Of a stretch of DNA of 30,444 bases, positions 8,056 to 15,137 are shown piece after piece. Positions within the stretch are counted from its first letter, which is position 1, and each line of letters opens with the position of its first letter. Origin of the DNA: an uncultured Mycoplasmatota bacterium (lineage in GTDB: Bacteria > Bacillota_I > Bacilli_A > RF39 > UBA660); contig USIB01000011.1 in NCBI GenBank assembly GCA_900554615.1, positions 1 to 30,444 on the forward strand, given 5' to 3'. The position numbers and the translations under genes are program-made. The notes beneath the pieces are model-generated. The model was given only the letters and a program-made list of their open reading frames with translations, had not been told where the DNA came from and did no database searches.

Positions 8056-8097
8056 AGGAGTATTCATCTCAAAAATTGTTGTCATACAGTTATTTAC

Positions 8098-8125
8098 GAA
8101 TTGGTCAGACGCGTCTGGCTAATTC
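8098..8125. promoter_or_regulatory. 28-bp palindrome upstream of the YhcG-like gene (possible operator)
   Basis: The left half GAATTGGTCAGACG is followed with no spacer by CGTCTGGCTAATTC. The central 12 bp (CAGACGCGTCTG) are a perfect palindrome, and only two positions per arm deviate over 14 bp. It is G+C-rich against an A+T-rich background, has no T tract, and ends 16 bp before the start codon. A dimeric repressor site is likelier than a terminator. Confidence 0.45.
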
Positions 8126-8141
8126 ATAAGAAGGAGAAAAT

Positions 8142-9155
8142 ATGTTAGAAGAAATAAATAATAAAATTATAAATGAAATAACAGAATTAGTTAATCAAAC
8201 ACGCACTAATTTAGCACAAGAGATTAATAAATCGATTGTTTATGTATATTGGAATATTGGAAGAATTATTGTTTCAAATGAAAATGAATATAATAATAGA
8301 CTTGAATATGGAAAAGAAGTTTTAAAGGGATTGTCAAAAGAATTAACAAAATATTTAGGAAAAGGATATTCAATTTCAAATTTAAAATATATGAGAGTTT
8401 TCTATAAAGCTTATCCTAAATTAGATGAATTAAGTGAAAAATTATCATGGTCACATTATTTAGAGTTGATGATAATTCAAGATAAAGATAAAAGAAATTT
8501 TTACGAAAAAGAATGTATTAATGAAAATTGGAGTGTACGAGAATTAAGGCGTCAATTGGATACATCACTATTTGAAAGATTACTATTATCGGATGGCAAA
8601 ACTAATAAGGAAAAAGTTTTTGAAATGTCAAAAGAGGGACAAATTATTTATAAACCAAGTGATATAGTTAAGCAACCTTATGTATTTGAATTTTTGGGTA
8701 TAAAAGAACAAAAACCTCTATTAGAAAAAGATTTGGAATATAAGTTGATAAGACATATAGAAGATTTCTTACTTGAATTAGGTAAAGGGTTTATGTTTGT
8801 TGGCAGTCAACAGAGAATAACTTTAAATAATACAGATTATTACGTGGATATGGTTTTCTATAATAAATATTTAAAATCATATGTTTTGATAGATTTAAAA
8901 ATTAACAAATTAAAAGCTGAAAATTTGGGACAAATGAATATGTATTTGAATTATTATGAGCATGATGTAAATAGTGATGGTGATGGTAAACCTGTTGGAA
9001 TAATATTATGTGCTGATAAGGATAAAGTTTTATTAGAATATGCTTTAGGAGGATTATCTAATAATATATTTGCGTCAACATATACATACTATATTCCTGA
9101 TAAAGAACAATTAATAAATGAGGTTGAAAAAGTTTTAAGTGATAATAATAATTAA
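8142..9155 (+). CDS. YhcG-like PD-(D/E)XK nuclease (DUF1016)
   Basis: YhcG/DUF1016 proteins have an N-terminal helical DNA-binding-like region and a C-terminal PD-(D/E)XK nuclease fold; they often lie next to restriction-modification or other mobile defence genes. Here residues 1-150 carry the family features VYVYWNIGRIIV, YSISNLKYMRVFY and LSWSHYLELM. The nuclease core has Asp236 (YYVDMVFYN) and Asp251-Leu-Lys253 (LIDLKINK), followed by GQMNMYLNYYE. Length (337 aa) is typical. AGAAGGAG precedes the ATG. No methylase or specificity subunit is nearby, so it stands alone. Flanking copies of the fic tail show that it was inserted or amplified as a unit. Confidence 0.9.
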   Translation: MLEEINNKIINEITELVNQTRTNLAQEINKSIVYVYWNIGRIIVSNENEYNNRLEYGKEVLKGLSKELTKYLGKGYSISNLKYMRVFYKAYPKLDELSEKLSWSHYLELMIIQDKDKRNFYEKECINENWSVRELRRQLDTSLFERLLLSDGKTNKEKVFEMSKEGQIIYKPSDIVKQPYVFEFLGIKEQKPLLEKDLEYKLIRHIEDFLLELGKGFMFVGSQQRITLNNTDYYVDMVFYNKYLKSYVLIDLKINKLKAENLGQMNMYLNYYEHDVNSDGDGKPVGIILCADKDKVLLEYALGGLSNNIFASTYTYYIPDKEQLINEVEKVLSDNNN

Positions 9156-9346
9156 ATGATTCAAATATAGAAAAAAATAAAAGTATTGTGGAGCGAAATA
9201 TAGAAAGAACTAGAAAAGAAACATTAGAAGTTGTTAAATTAGGCGACTTGATTGAAAAGTTAATTAATTTTTATGAAAGTGGAGATAATACTGATTTAAA
9301 AGAGTGGATTTATGAAACAAGTATAGATGGTATACAATTAAATTAA
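9152..9346 (+). pseudogene. Duplicated fic 3' fragment
   Basis: From 9252 the frame reads the last 29 residues of the Fic protein almost unchanged, then ends LN and TAA instead of F and TGA. The open frame upstream (to 9152) has no start codon or SD and does not resemble Fic. It is a truncated fic copy behind the YhcG-like gene. The near-identity implies a recent event. Confidence 0.8.
9252..9339 (+). repeat. Direct repeat, copy B (fic tail)
   Basis: Partner of 7940-8027, offset 1312 bp, 87 of 88 identical. Confidence 0.9.
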
Positions 9347-9424
9347 AAAATATTTTTGATATGGTTTACTTTTAGTTAAAAATATGATATCATTTAGATA
9401 TAGTAAGAGAAGGAGGAAGATGAT

Positions 9425-9988
9425 ATGGATGTTGGAACAATAATAATCATTATTGTTGTAGGAGTTATTTTAGTTCTTGCTTTTTATGTAGTTGGTGTTT
9501 ATAACAGTTTAATAAATGCTAGAAATAAAGTAAGAGATCAATTTGCTCAAATTGATGTTCAATTAAAAAGAAGAAGTGATATGATTCCTAATTTAGTAGA
9601 AACTGTTAAAGGTTATGCTAAACATGAAGAGAAGACTTTTAAAGAAGTTGTGGAAGCAAGAAATAAAATGGCTAGTGCAAATGGTATTAATGAAGAGTTA
9701 GAAGCTTCTAATGCTGTTACTGGTGCATTAAATAAACTATTTGCTTTATCAGAAGCATATCCTGAGTTAAAGGCTAATGAAAACTTTAAATCTCTACAAA
9801 GTGATTTAAAAGAGACTGAAGATAAAATTAGTTATGCTAGAGGATTTTATAATGATACTGTTTTAACTTATAATAATTTAAGAGAACAGTTTCCATCTAA
9901 TATAGTGGCTTCTATGTTTAAGTTTGAAAAGATTGATTTCTTTAATGCTAGTGAAAAAGAAAAAGAAAATCCACAAGTTAAATTTTAG
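9425..9988 (+). CDS. lemA: LemA family membrane protein
   Basis: LemA proteins are small single-pass membrane proteins with a long helical bundle outside the membrane; their function is unsettled. Residues 4-25 form the membrane helix (Ile/Val-rich). The family core follows, with YNSLINARNKV, FAQIDVQLKRRSDMIPNLVETVKGYAKHE and a late ETEDKISYARGFYNDTVLTYN block. At 187 aa it is of normal length. GGAGGAAGATGAT supplies the SD. It is paired with a DUF2207-type gene 40 bp downstream, the common LemA neighbourhood. Confidence 0.93.
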   Translation: MDVGTIIIIIVVGVILVLAFYVVGVYNSLINARNKVRDQFAQIDVQLKRRSDMIPNLVETVKGYAKHEEKTFKEVVEARNKMASANGINEELEASNAVTGALNKLFALSEAYPELKANENFKSLQSDLKETEDKISYARGFYNDTVLTYNNLREQFPSNIVASMFKFEKIDFFNASEKEKENPQVKF

Positions 9989-10028
9989 GGCTTATTATAA
10001 GTCCTTTTTTGATAGGGAGTGAAAAATA

Positions 10029-11669
10029 ATGAAAAAGATTTTATTTACTTTAATGTTATTAATACCTAGTGTTATCTTAGCAAATAGTATTGATAGCATT
10101 AATATGGATATTTATGTTGATAATAATGGTACTGCTCATATAACTGAAGAGTGGGTAACATATCTTAATGAAGGAACAGAGGGATATAAACCATATTATA
10201 ATTTAGGAACTAGTGAAATTAGTAATTTTAAGGTTAGTATGAATAATGTTCCTTATACTTTTAATAGTAATTATAATGTTAATGATAGTTTTGATAAGAA
10301 AAAATATACTAATGGTTTTAATTATATTGATAATGGGGTAGAGTTATGTTTTGGTATAAGTGAGTATGGAAGTAATAATTATATACTTAGTTATGATATT
10401 AGTAATTTTGTTGTTAATACTAGTGATGGTTATCAAATGATATATTGGACTTTATTTCCATATAATTATAATCCTAGTCCTGATAATGTTAGTATTAAAG
10501 TGCATAGTGATTTTAAATATAATGATAATTTACTTATATGGGGATATGGGAAGTATGGTGCTCCTACTTATGTTAGTGATGGAAGTATTATAATGAATTC
10601 AGATGGTACTGTTTATTCTAGTGAATATTTAACTTTATTAGTTAAGTTTGATAGTGGTACATTTAATTTATCAACTAATGTTGATAAATCGTTTGATGAA
10701 TACTTTGAAATGGCCGAAGATGGAGCAGAGATATATATACCTCCTAAACCAAAAGCTACTCTTAAAGAAATATTTTTATCAATTCTTCCAATTGTTGTTT
10801 CTTTTGGAACTATAGCTTTGATAGTGATTATTGCGGTTGTTAATGGTTATGGCTATAAAAATAATAAGAAGATTAATAAAAAGAATGTTCCTTTATTTAG
10901 AGATATTCCTTGTAATAAAGATATATATTATGCTAATACTTTGGTTAAGTTAAACTCTCTTGCTGGTTATAAAGAGACTAATATATTTGGAGCTATTATT
11001 TTAAAATGGATTAAAGGGAATAAGATAGTATTTAGAAAAGCTGAAAAAGATAAGAATAATAATATTGATTTAACTCTTAATCCTACTTTTGATAATCCTT
11101 TAGAAAAAGAATTATTTGATATTATGTATAAGGCAAGTAAAGATGGTATATTAGAAGCAAAAGAACTTGAAAAGTGGTGTAAGGATAATTATAGTAAATT
11201 CTTTAATTTATTTGAAAGAATAAATAAAGTTGAAATAGAAAAATTAAAAGAAGATGGTCACATTTATAAAAGAAAGAATAAAAGAGAATGTAAAAGAGTA
11301 AATGTTATGGATGATACTATATATGATGATAGTGTTAAGTTATTTGGACTTAAGAAGTTCTTAACTGAATTTTCTAATATGAAAACGAGAGAAACATTAG
11401 AAGTTCATATATGGGATGAATACTTAATGTTTGCATATATATTTGGAATAGCTGATAAAGTTGCTAAACAATTAAAGGAATTATATCCTGAAGTACTTGT
11501 TAATAATGATATTGATTATGGTACTTTAGTATATATAAATCATATATCTACTAGTAGCGTAAGTGCTGCAAGTAGTGCTAGATCTTCTTCTGGAGGAGGC
11601 GGATACTCTTCTGGTGGCGGAGGAGGTGGCTCCTTCGGAGGAGGAGGCGGTGGCGGTGGCTTCCGCTAA
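10029..11669 (+). CDS. DUF2207-type membrane protein with Gly-rich C-terminus
   Basis: The 546-aa protein has a signal peptide (about 1-19), an extracellular beta-rich domain typical of DUF2207 (about 20-230, with GYKPYYNLG and YDISNFVVN), a membrane helix near 250-272, a cytoplasmic helical domain, and a tail of SSGGGG, GGGGGGS and GGGGGGGGF blocks. This architecture matches the partner protein of LemA in many Firmicutes; the pair is thought to act in the envelope, function unknown. The Gly tail is coded with GGA/GGC, unlike the GGT-rich body, so the DNA here is unusually G+C-rich and also carries the SD of the next gene. Confidence 0.85.
   Translation: MKKILFTLMLLIPSVILANSIDSINMDIYVDNNGTAHITEEWVTYLNEGTEGYKPYYNLGTSEISNFKVSMNNVPYTFNSNYNVNDSFDKKKYTNGFNYIDNGVELCFGISEYGSNNYILSYDISNFVVNTSDGYQMIYWTLFPYNYNPSPDNVSIKVHSDFKYNDNLLIWGYGKYGAPTYVSDGSIIMNSDGTVYSSEYLTLLVKFDSGTFNLSTNVDKSFDEYFEMAEDGAEIYIPPKPKATLKEIFLSILPIVVSFGTIALIVIIAVVNGYGYKNNKKINKKNVPLFRDIPCNKDIYYANTLVKLNSLAGYKETNIFGAIILKWIKGNKIVFRKAEKDKNNNIDLTLNPTFDNPLEKELFDIMYKASKDGILEAKELEKWCKDNYSKFFNLFERINKVEIEKLKEDGHIYKRKNKRECKRVNVMDDTIYDDSVKLFGLKKFLTEFSNMKTRETLEVHIWDEYLMFAYIFGIADKVAKQLKELYPEVLVNNDIDYGTLVYINHISTSSVSAASSARSSSGGGGYSSGGGGGGSFGGGGGGGGFR
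11637..11647 (+). promoter_or_regulatory. SD sequence embedded in the Gly-rich coding tail
   Basis: GGAGGAGGAGG, coding for glycines of the upstream protein, lies 8 nt before a GTG at 11656 in the +1 frame. It decides the start of the metallopeptidase gene, whose reading frame otherwise extends back to a spurious ATG at 11563. Confidence 0.6.
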
Positions 11670-12297
11670 TGCATACATCTTAGATGGTAAAGAATATCCT
11701 ATTGAAATAATTAGAAAGAATAATAAAAATACTTATTTAAGAGTTAAAGATGGTAAGATAATTGTTACTACTAATTATCTTACTTCTTTAACTACTATTA
11801 ACAAGTTAATTAAGAATAATACTGCTTTTATTGATAAAGCATTAAATAAAAATAATCAAAAAAAAGAAGATGATTCTTTTAAACTATTTGGTAATAGTTA
11901 TGATATTATATATGGATTTAATGATACAGAAATAGATAATAATAAAATATATACGAAAGATAATAAATCTTTAAATAAATATCTATCTAAGTATATATAT
12001 AATATATATGAAGAGAGAATTAATTATTATTATAGCTTATTTGAAGAGAATATACCTATTCCTAATTTAAAGATTAGAAAAATGACTAGTAGATGGGGTG
12101 TATGTAATATTAAGAATCATAATGTTACTTTAAATTTAGAATTATCTAAGTATAATATAGAATGTTTAAACTATGTTATAGTACATGAACTTTCCCATTT
12201 TATTCATCCTAATCATTCTAAAGAGTTTTGGCTTTTAGTAGGTAAATATTATCCAAATTATAAAGATATTAGAAAATACTTAAGAAATAATACTTAA
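11656..12297 (+). CDS. YgjP-like zinc metallopeptidase (DUF45/SprT-like)
   Basis: The DUF45/YgjP family carries a zinc metallopeptidase motif; the cellular substrate is unknown. From GTG 11656 the protein is 213 aa. Family features are the N-terminal IEIIRKNNKNTYLRVKDG block, TSRWGVCNIKNHNVTLN, and the zinc motif HELSH at 177-181 with His187 in NHSKEFW as third ligand and Glu178 as catalytic base. The open frame extends upstream to 11563, but that part is the Gly-rich tail of the DUF2207 gene read in another frame. GTG at 11650 is an alternative start. It is translationally coupled to the gene before it (14-bp overlap). Confidence 0.85.
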   Translation: MASANAYILDGKEYPIEIIRKNNKNTYLRVKDGKIIVTTNYLTSLTTINKLIKNNTAFIDKALNKNNQKKEDDSFKLFGNSYDIIYGFNDTEIDNNKIYTKDNKSLNKYLSKYIYNIYEERINYYYSLFEENIPIPNLKIRKMTSRWGVCNIKNHNVTLNLELSKYNIECLNYVIVHELSHFIHPNHSKEFWLLVGKYYPNYKDIRKYLRNNT

Positions 12298-12305
12298 GTA
12301 TTTTT
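12273..12305 (+). terminator. Strong terminator at the metallopeptidase stop
   Basis: 12-bp perfect stem AAAATACTTAAG / CTTAAGTATTTT (12273-12284, 12293-12304) with an 8-nt loop and continuing Ts. The TAA stop lies in the right arm. Confidence 0.8.
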
Positions 12306-12319
12306 AAGTTAAAAATTAC

Positions 12320-12348
12320 TTGTAAAAACTTAATTATTATGATAAAAT
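12320..12348 (+). promoter_or_regulatory. Promoter of the DGR target gene
   Basis: TTGTAA (12320-12325), 17-bp spacer, TAAAAT (12343-12348), directly after the upstream terminator and 30 bp before the gene. Confidence 0.6.
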
Positions 12349-12358
12349 TAATATGAAT

Positions 12359-12375
12359 GATAAGGAGGGCTTATC
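12359..12375 (+). promoter_or_regulatory. Hairpin presenting the SD of the DGR target gene
   Basis: A 6-bp stem GATAAG / CTTATC encloses the loop GAGGG, so the SD AAGGAGGG is partly paired and partly in the loop, 4-10 nt before the ATG. It could tune translation; it could also be chance. Confidence 0.4.
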
Positions 12376-12378
12376 CTA

Positions 12379-13821
12379 ATGAAAAAGGTTATAAATAATA
12401 TATCTAATTTCTTTTCTAAAATGTCTAAAAAAACTAAGATTACTATATTAGTAGTAACACTACTAATACTTGGAGTTACAGTATTATATCAAACATTTGC
12501 TACTAGTAGTACTATTAGTGGAGATAGTACTAATGGTTATACAGTAACATTAGATAATAGTGGTACTGTTAGTATACCTGCTAGTGGTAGTAAAACTGTA
12601 TATTTTAAAGTTAAAAATACTAATAATGCTACTGTTAAGTATGGAGTAGGATATAGTGGTAGTAATATTACTGTTAAAGAATATTCTGATTCTGATAATC
12701 CTAGTGCAGGTACTATAAGTAAAGGAGAAAGTAAATTTGTAAAACTATATATAACGAATAGTGGTACTAGTGCAAGTACTGCTACTATAACTACTATACT
12801 AGGTTATGAGAATGGAGGAGACTTAATAGTACCTAGTGGTTATACTTTAGTAACAGATAAATATGTTGCATATAAAGGTTTGGCAAAACTAATAGCAATA
12901 GATACATTCACTCAAACTTCAACAGTAAAAAATAATAGTATAGATTATAAATATGATACAACACATAGTCTAATGGAAGATATAGATGGTAATATAAGAT
13001 ATTATGGAGCATCTCCTAATAACTATATATACTTTAATTGTGATGACTATTCTAATCAAACATCAAGTACATGTGAAACATGGAGAATAATAGGAGTCTT
13101 CAATGGTAAAGTAAAGATAATGAGAAATGAAAGTATAGGTAATTACTCTTGGGATAATAAAGGAACAAGTTCAGGTGCAGAAAGTAATAATGGTAAAAAC
13201 AATTGGTCAGACGCAAGACTTATGAAAATGTTAAATGCAGGGTATGAAAGTGAAAAAGGAGGAAGTTTGTACTGGAATAGACTAAATGGAGATTGTTATT
13301 CGGGAACGACAGCAGATACAACAAAAACATGTGATATGTCTAGTATAGGATTAAAAAATGATATAACAAGAAATATGATATCAGAAACAACGTATTCGTT
13401 ATTGGGCTGGAAAACCAGTAGTATATATTCAGACCAAGTGTATAATTATGAGAGAACAACAGGAAGTGTATATAATGAAACAACAAGAGATAAGAGTTGG
13501 ACTGGAAAAATAGCCCTAGCATATCCAAGTGACTATGGATATGCAGCAGACTTAAGTCAGTGCTCTCAGACATTATATGATTATGATAATAGTACATGTA
13601 AGAGTAATGACTGGATGTTTAATAATGCAGCCCAGTGGTTATTAACCCCTAGCTCGGGCGTTTCTAATGGCGTGTGGAATGTCTATAGCAGCGGCTATCT
13701 CAATAGAATTAACGCTTATAATGAGAATGGCGTGCGACCTGTCCTTTTTCTGGGTTCTGAACTAGGAATCAAGGCGGGGGGAGATGGCTCGAATTCAGCA
13801 CCATATCAGTTGTCTGCGTAA
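12379..13821 (+). CDS. DGR target: membrane-anchored surface protein with variable C-type-lectin-like domain
   Basis: Residues 1-19 are basic, 20-40 form a membrane helix (TILVVTLLILGVTVLYQ), followed by a Thr/Ser-rich beta domain (about 43-150, GSKTVYFKVKNTNNATVKYGV) and a large C-terminal domain (about 190-480). The last part runs WLLTP, then a variable strip at residues 423-454, then GVRPVLFLGSELG, the layout of C-type-lectin/DUF6273-like variable proteins. Residues differing from the template are Ser425, Val428, Gly431, Tyr436, Leu441, Arg443 and Ile444. Codons in the strip (AGC, GGC, GTG, CGA) differ from the AGT/GGT/AGA norm around it. The SD is AAGGAGG. A diversifying cell-surface binder or adhesin is inferred from family knowledge; the ligand is unknown. 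Confidence 0.85.
   Translation: MKKVINNISNFFSKMSKKTKITILVVTLLILGVTVLYQTFATSSTISGDSTNGYTVTLDNSGTVSIPASGSKTVYFKVKNTNNATVKYGVGYSGSNITVKEYSDSDNPSAGTISKGESKFVKLYITNSGTSASTATITTILGYENGGDLIVPSGYTLVTDKYVAYKGLAKLIAIDTFTQTSTVKNNSIDYKYDTTHSLMEDIDGNIRYYGASPNNYIYFNCDDYSNQTSSTCETWRIIGVFNGKVKIMRNESIGNYSWDNKGTSSGAESNNGKNNWSDARLMKMLNAGYESEKGGSLYWNRLNGDCYSGTTADTTKTCDMSSIGLKNDITRNMISETTYSLLGWKTSSIYSDQVYNYERTTGSVYNETTRDKSWTGKIALAYPSDYGYAADLSQCSQTLYDYDNSTCKSNDWMFNNAAQWLLTPSSGVSNGVWNVYSSGYLNRINAYNENGVRPVLFLGSELGIKAGGDGSNSAPYQLSA
13645..13740 (+). repeat. DGR variable repeat (VR)
   Basis: 96 bp inside the target gene. Compared with the template repeat at 14092-14190, codons 1-18 differ at six positions, all of them adenines in the template (four A to G, two A to T), while all 38 non-adenine positions there are kept. 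In codons 19-24 there is one lost codon, one more A to T and two non-A changes. The last 27 bp, from GCT TAT to CGA CCT, are identical, as expected of the IMH-like 3' anchor. Confidence 0.85.
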
Positions 13822-13837
13822 TTACGCAGGCAGACTG
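13807..13837 (+). other. Hairpin/cruciform at the target gene stop codon
   Basis: The perfect palindrome TGCGTAATTACGCA (13815-13828) is centred on the TAA stop. The arms extend outward through C-G, G-U, G-C and U-A pairs and, past one bulge, CAGT with ACTG, giving about 15 pairs. In the Bordetella phage DGR a hairpin just downstream of the variable repeat is needed for efficient homing; this one starts 67 bp after the VR. It could also assist termination, though no T tract follows. Confidence 0.6.
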
Positions 13838-14091
13838 ATAACAAAAAGCGGTAGATTAAACTTGTCAAAGAAAGGCCTCCGTTCAGGCTTGGTCTGAAGG
13901 GGGCCAGGTGAGCGAAAGCCGAAGGCGAAGCGATTCTTCATGAATACTATCTAGTGCGGTATTAAGATAGACAAGCATAAAGAAAGATGTGGAGTCGGAA
14001 TGGGCGAAATCCGCCTGTAGGCGGAGAATTAAAATTGGTATTAACATCTTTTTAGATGTTTAATATAGGGTAACTTCAAATATAAATCAGC

Positions 14092-14190
14092 ACCCCTAAC
14101 TCGGGCAATTCTAATAACGTGTGGAATGTCAATAGCAGCGGCTATGTCAATAATGGTAATAACGCTTATAATGAGAATGGCGTGCGACCT
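14092..14190 (+). repeat. DGR template repeat (TR)
   Basis: 99-bp non-coding near-copy of the variable repeat at 13645-13740. Read in the VR frame it is loaded with Asn codons: 12 of 33 are AAT or AAC, the codons that adenine mutagenesis spreads over most amino acids without making stop codons. Its 3' end GGCGTGCGACCT equals that of the VR. Beyond it a weaker match continues (CCTTT, GGG, TTCT, ACTAGG blocks), as expected where TR and VR flanks differ. No gene reads through it. Confidence 0.85.
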
Positions 14191-14335
14191 AGCCCTTTAA
14201 GTAGCGGGATTCTACTAGGTTATGGCTTAGTATGACAGAGCTTTAAAGGACAGAAGTATCCTAGATATTTATCTCTAAATGGAGGTTATAGATGGAACTT
14301 GTCTATGGGCAAGCTTGGCTCTATAACGGTTTAGT

Positions 14336-14365
14336 TATCATCATAAGCTTTTGCTTATGATGATA
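14336..14365 (+). other. Perfect 13-bp hairpin before the methyltransferase gene
   Basis: TATCATCATAAGC and GCTTATGATGATA enclose a TTTT loop, followed by CATTATTA rather than a T run. It probably marks the 3' end of the structured RNA or protects it; it may also act as a terminator. Confidence 0.6.
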
Positions 14366-14396
14366 CATTATTAATATAGAAGAGGAGGTTTTAGTT

Positions 14397-15137
14397 ATGT
14401 TAATTACATCAGTAAATAATAATAGAATTAAAGATATATGTAAATTAAAAGAAAAGAAATATAGGGATAGTACTAATACTTTTATTATTGAGGGGAAGAA
14501 CTTGGTTAATGAAGCATATAAAAAGAATCTATTAAAAGAAATATATGTACTTGAGGGTACAAATATTTCTTTAGATATTGATACTTTCTATGTAACAAGA
14601 GAGGTTATGAAGAAGATATCTAGTACTGATAGTATACCTAGTATTGTTGGTATATGTTATAAAAGAGAAGAGAGTAGTATTGGTAATAGGTTATTAATTC
14701 TTGATAATATTCAAGACCCGGGTAATTTAGGTACTATTATTAGGTCTTCAATGGCATTTAATATTGATACTATTGTTGTTAGTTCTGATACTGTTGATAT
14801 GTATAATTCTAAGGTGCTTAGGTCTACGGAAGGAATGATATTTCATATTAATATTATTGTTAGAGAATTATCTTCTTTTATTGAAAAGATTAAAGAAGAT
14901 GGTTATGTTATATATGGTACTAAAGTTGATGGTGGTGTTAATGTTAAGAATATAGATATTGATAAGAAGTATGCTTTAGTAATTGGTAATGAAGGTAGAG
15001 GAGTATCTGATACTATTAGTAGGTTATGTGATAAATACTTATATATTAAAATGAATAGTGAAGTAGAGAGTTTAAATGCTGCTGTTGCTACTTCTATACT
15101 TCTATATGAAATGGATGATAAATATGACTTTAATTAA
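14397..15137 (+). CDS. TrmH/SpoU-family RNA 2'-O-ribose methyltransferase
   Basis: SpoU-family enzymes methylate ribose 2'-OH groups of rRNA or tRNA using S-adenosylmethionine through a knotted SPOUT fold. The 246-aa protein has an N-terminal substrate-binding domain (FIIEGKNLVNEA) and all three SPOUT motifs: DNIQDPGNLGTIIRSS (about 103-118), LVIGNEGRGVS (about 195-205) and SEVESLNAAVATSILLYE (about 221-238). Length and order resemble B. subtilis YsgA. GAGGAGG precedes the ATG. It overlaps rimM by 14 bp, forming an RNA/ribosome-maturation operon. The exact target nucleotide cannot be told. Confidence 0.9.
   Translation: MLITSVNNNRIKDICKLKEKKYRDSTNTFIIEGKNLVNEAYKKNLLKEIYVLEGTNISLDIDTFYVTREVMKKISSTDSIPSIVGICYKREESSIGNRLLILDNIQDPGNLGTIIRSSMAFNIDTIVVSSDTVDMYNSKVLRSTEGMIFHINIIVRELSSFIEKIKEDGYVIYGTKVDGGVNVKNIDIDKKYALVIGNEGRGVSDTISRLCDKYLYIKMNSEVESLNAAVATSILLYEMDDKYDFN

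Larger units (their letters stand above)
13838..14370 (+). ncRNA. Structured non-coding region containing the DGR template
   Basis: No ORF of note is present. Base composition is clearly more G+C-rich than the flanks. Hairpins visible by eye: 13874-13905 (GGCCTCC with one bulged G then TTCAG, pairing to CTGAA and GGGGGCC), 13947-13970 (CTATCT / AGATAG), 14010-14025 (TCCGCC, TGTA loop, GGCGGA), 14043-14060 (AACATCT, TTTT, AGATGTT), and after the template 14188-14219 (CCTAG / CTAGG with inner CCC / GGG), 14285-14327 (GTTATAGA / TCTATAAC with inner CTTG / CAAG) and 14336-14365. CTTGTC at 13861 can pair with GACAAG at 13970 to close the first part. I match no known RNA family. It is inferred to be the template-bearing RNA of a DGR. 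Confidence 0.6.

Noticed and set aside
8142..9155. Part of a type I restriction-modification system
   Set aside because: DUF1016 genes often accompany such systems, but no methylase, specificity or restriction subunit is present here.
11563..11655. Upstream extension of the metallopeptidase to ATG 11563
   Set aside because: This part is the Gly-rich coding tail of the preceding gene in another frame; the SD points to GTG 11656 and the family homology begins after it.
13838..14370. Group II intron fragment as an explanation of the folded region
   Set aside because: No recognisable domain V, no intron ORF, and the Asn-codon-rich adenine-biased near-copy of a coding segment is explained better by a DGR template.
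13838..14396. Reverse transcriptase or Avd gene beside the template repeat
   Set aside because: No frame on either strand here is long enough, and no RT motif of the YxDD type appears in any ORF of the window.
15076..15123. Extended rimM start
   Set aside because: The added residues are a frame shadow of the methyltransferase gene; RimM proteins begin at the IKIGKIVNTHG segment.
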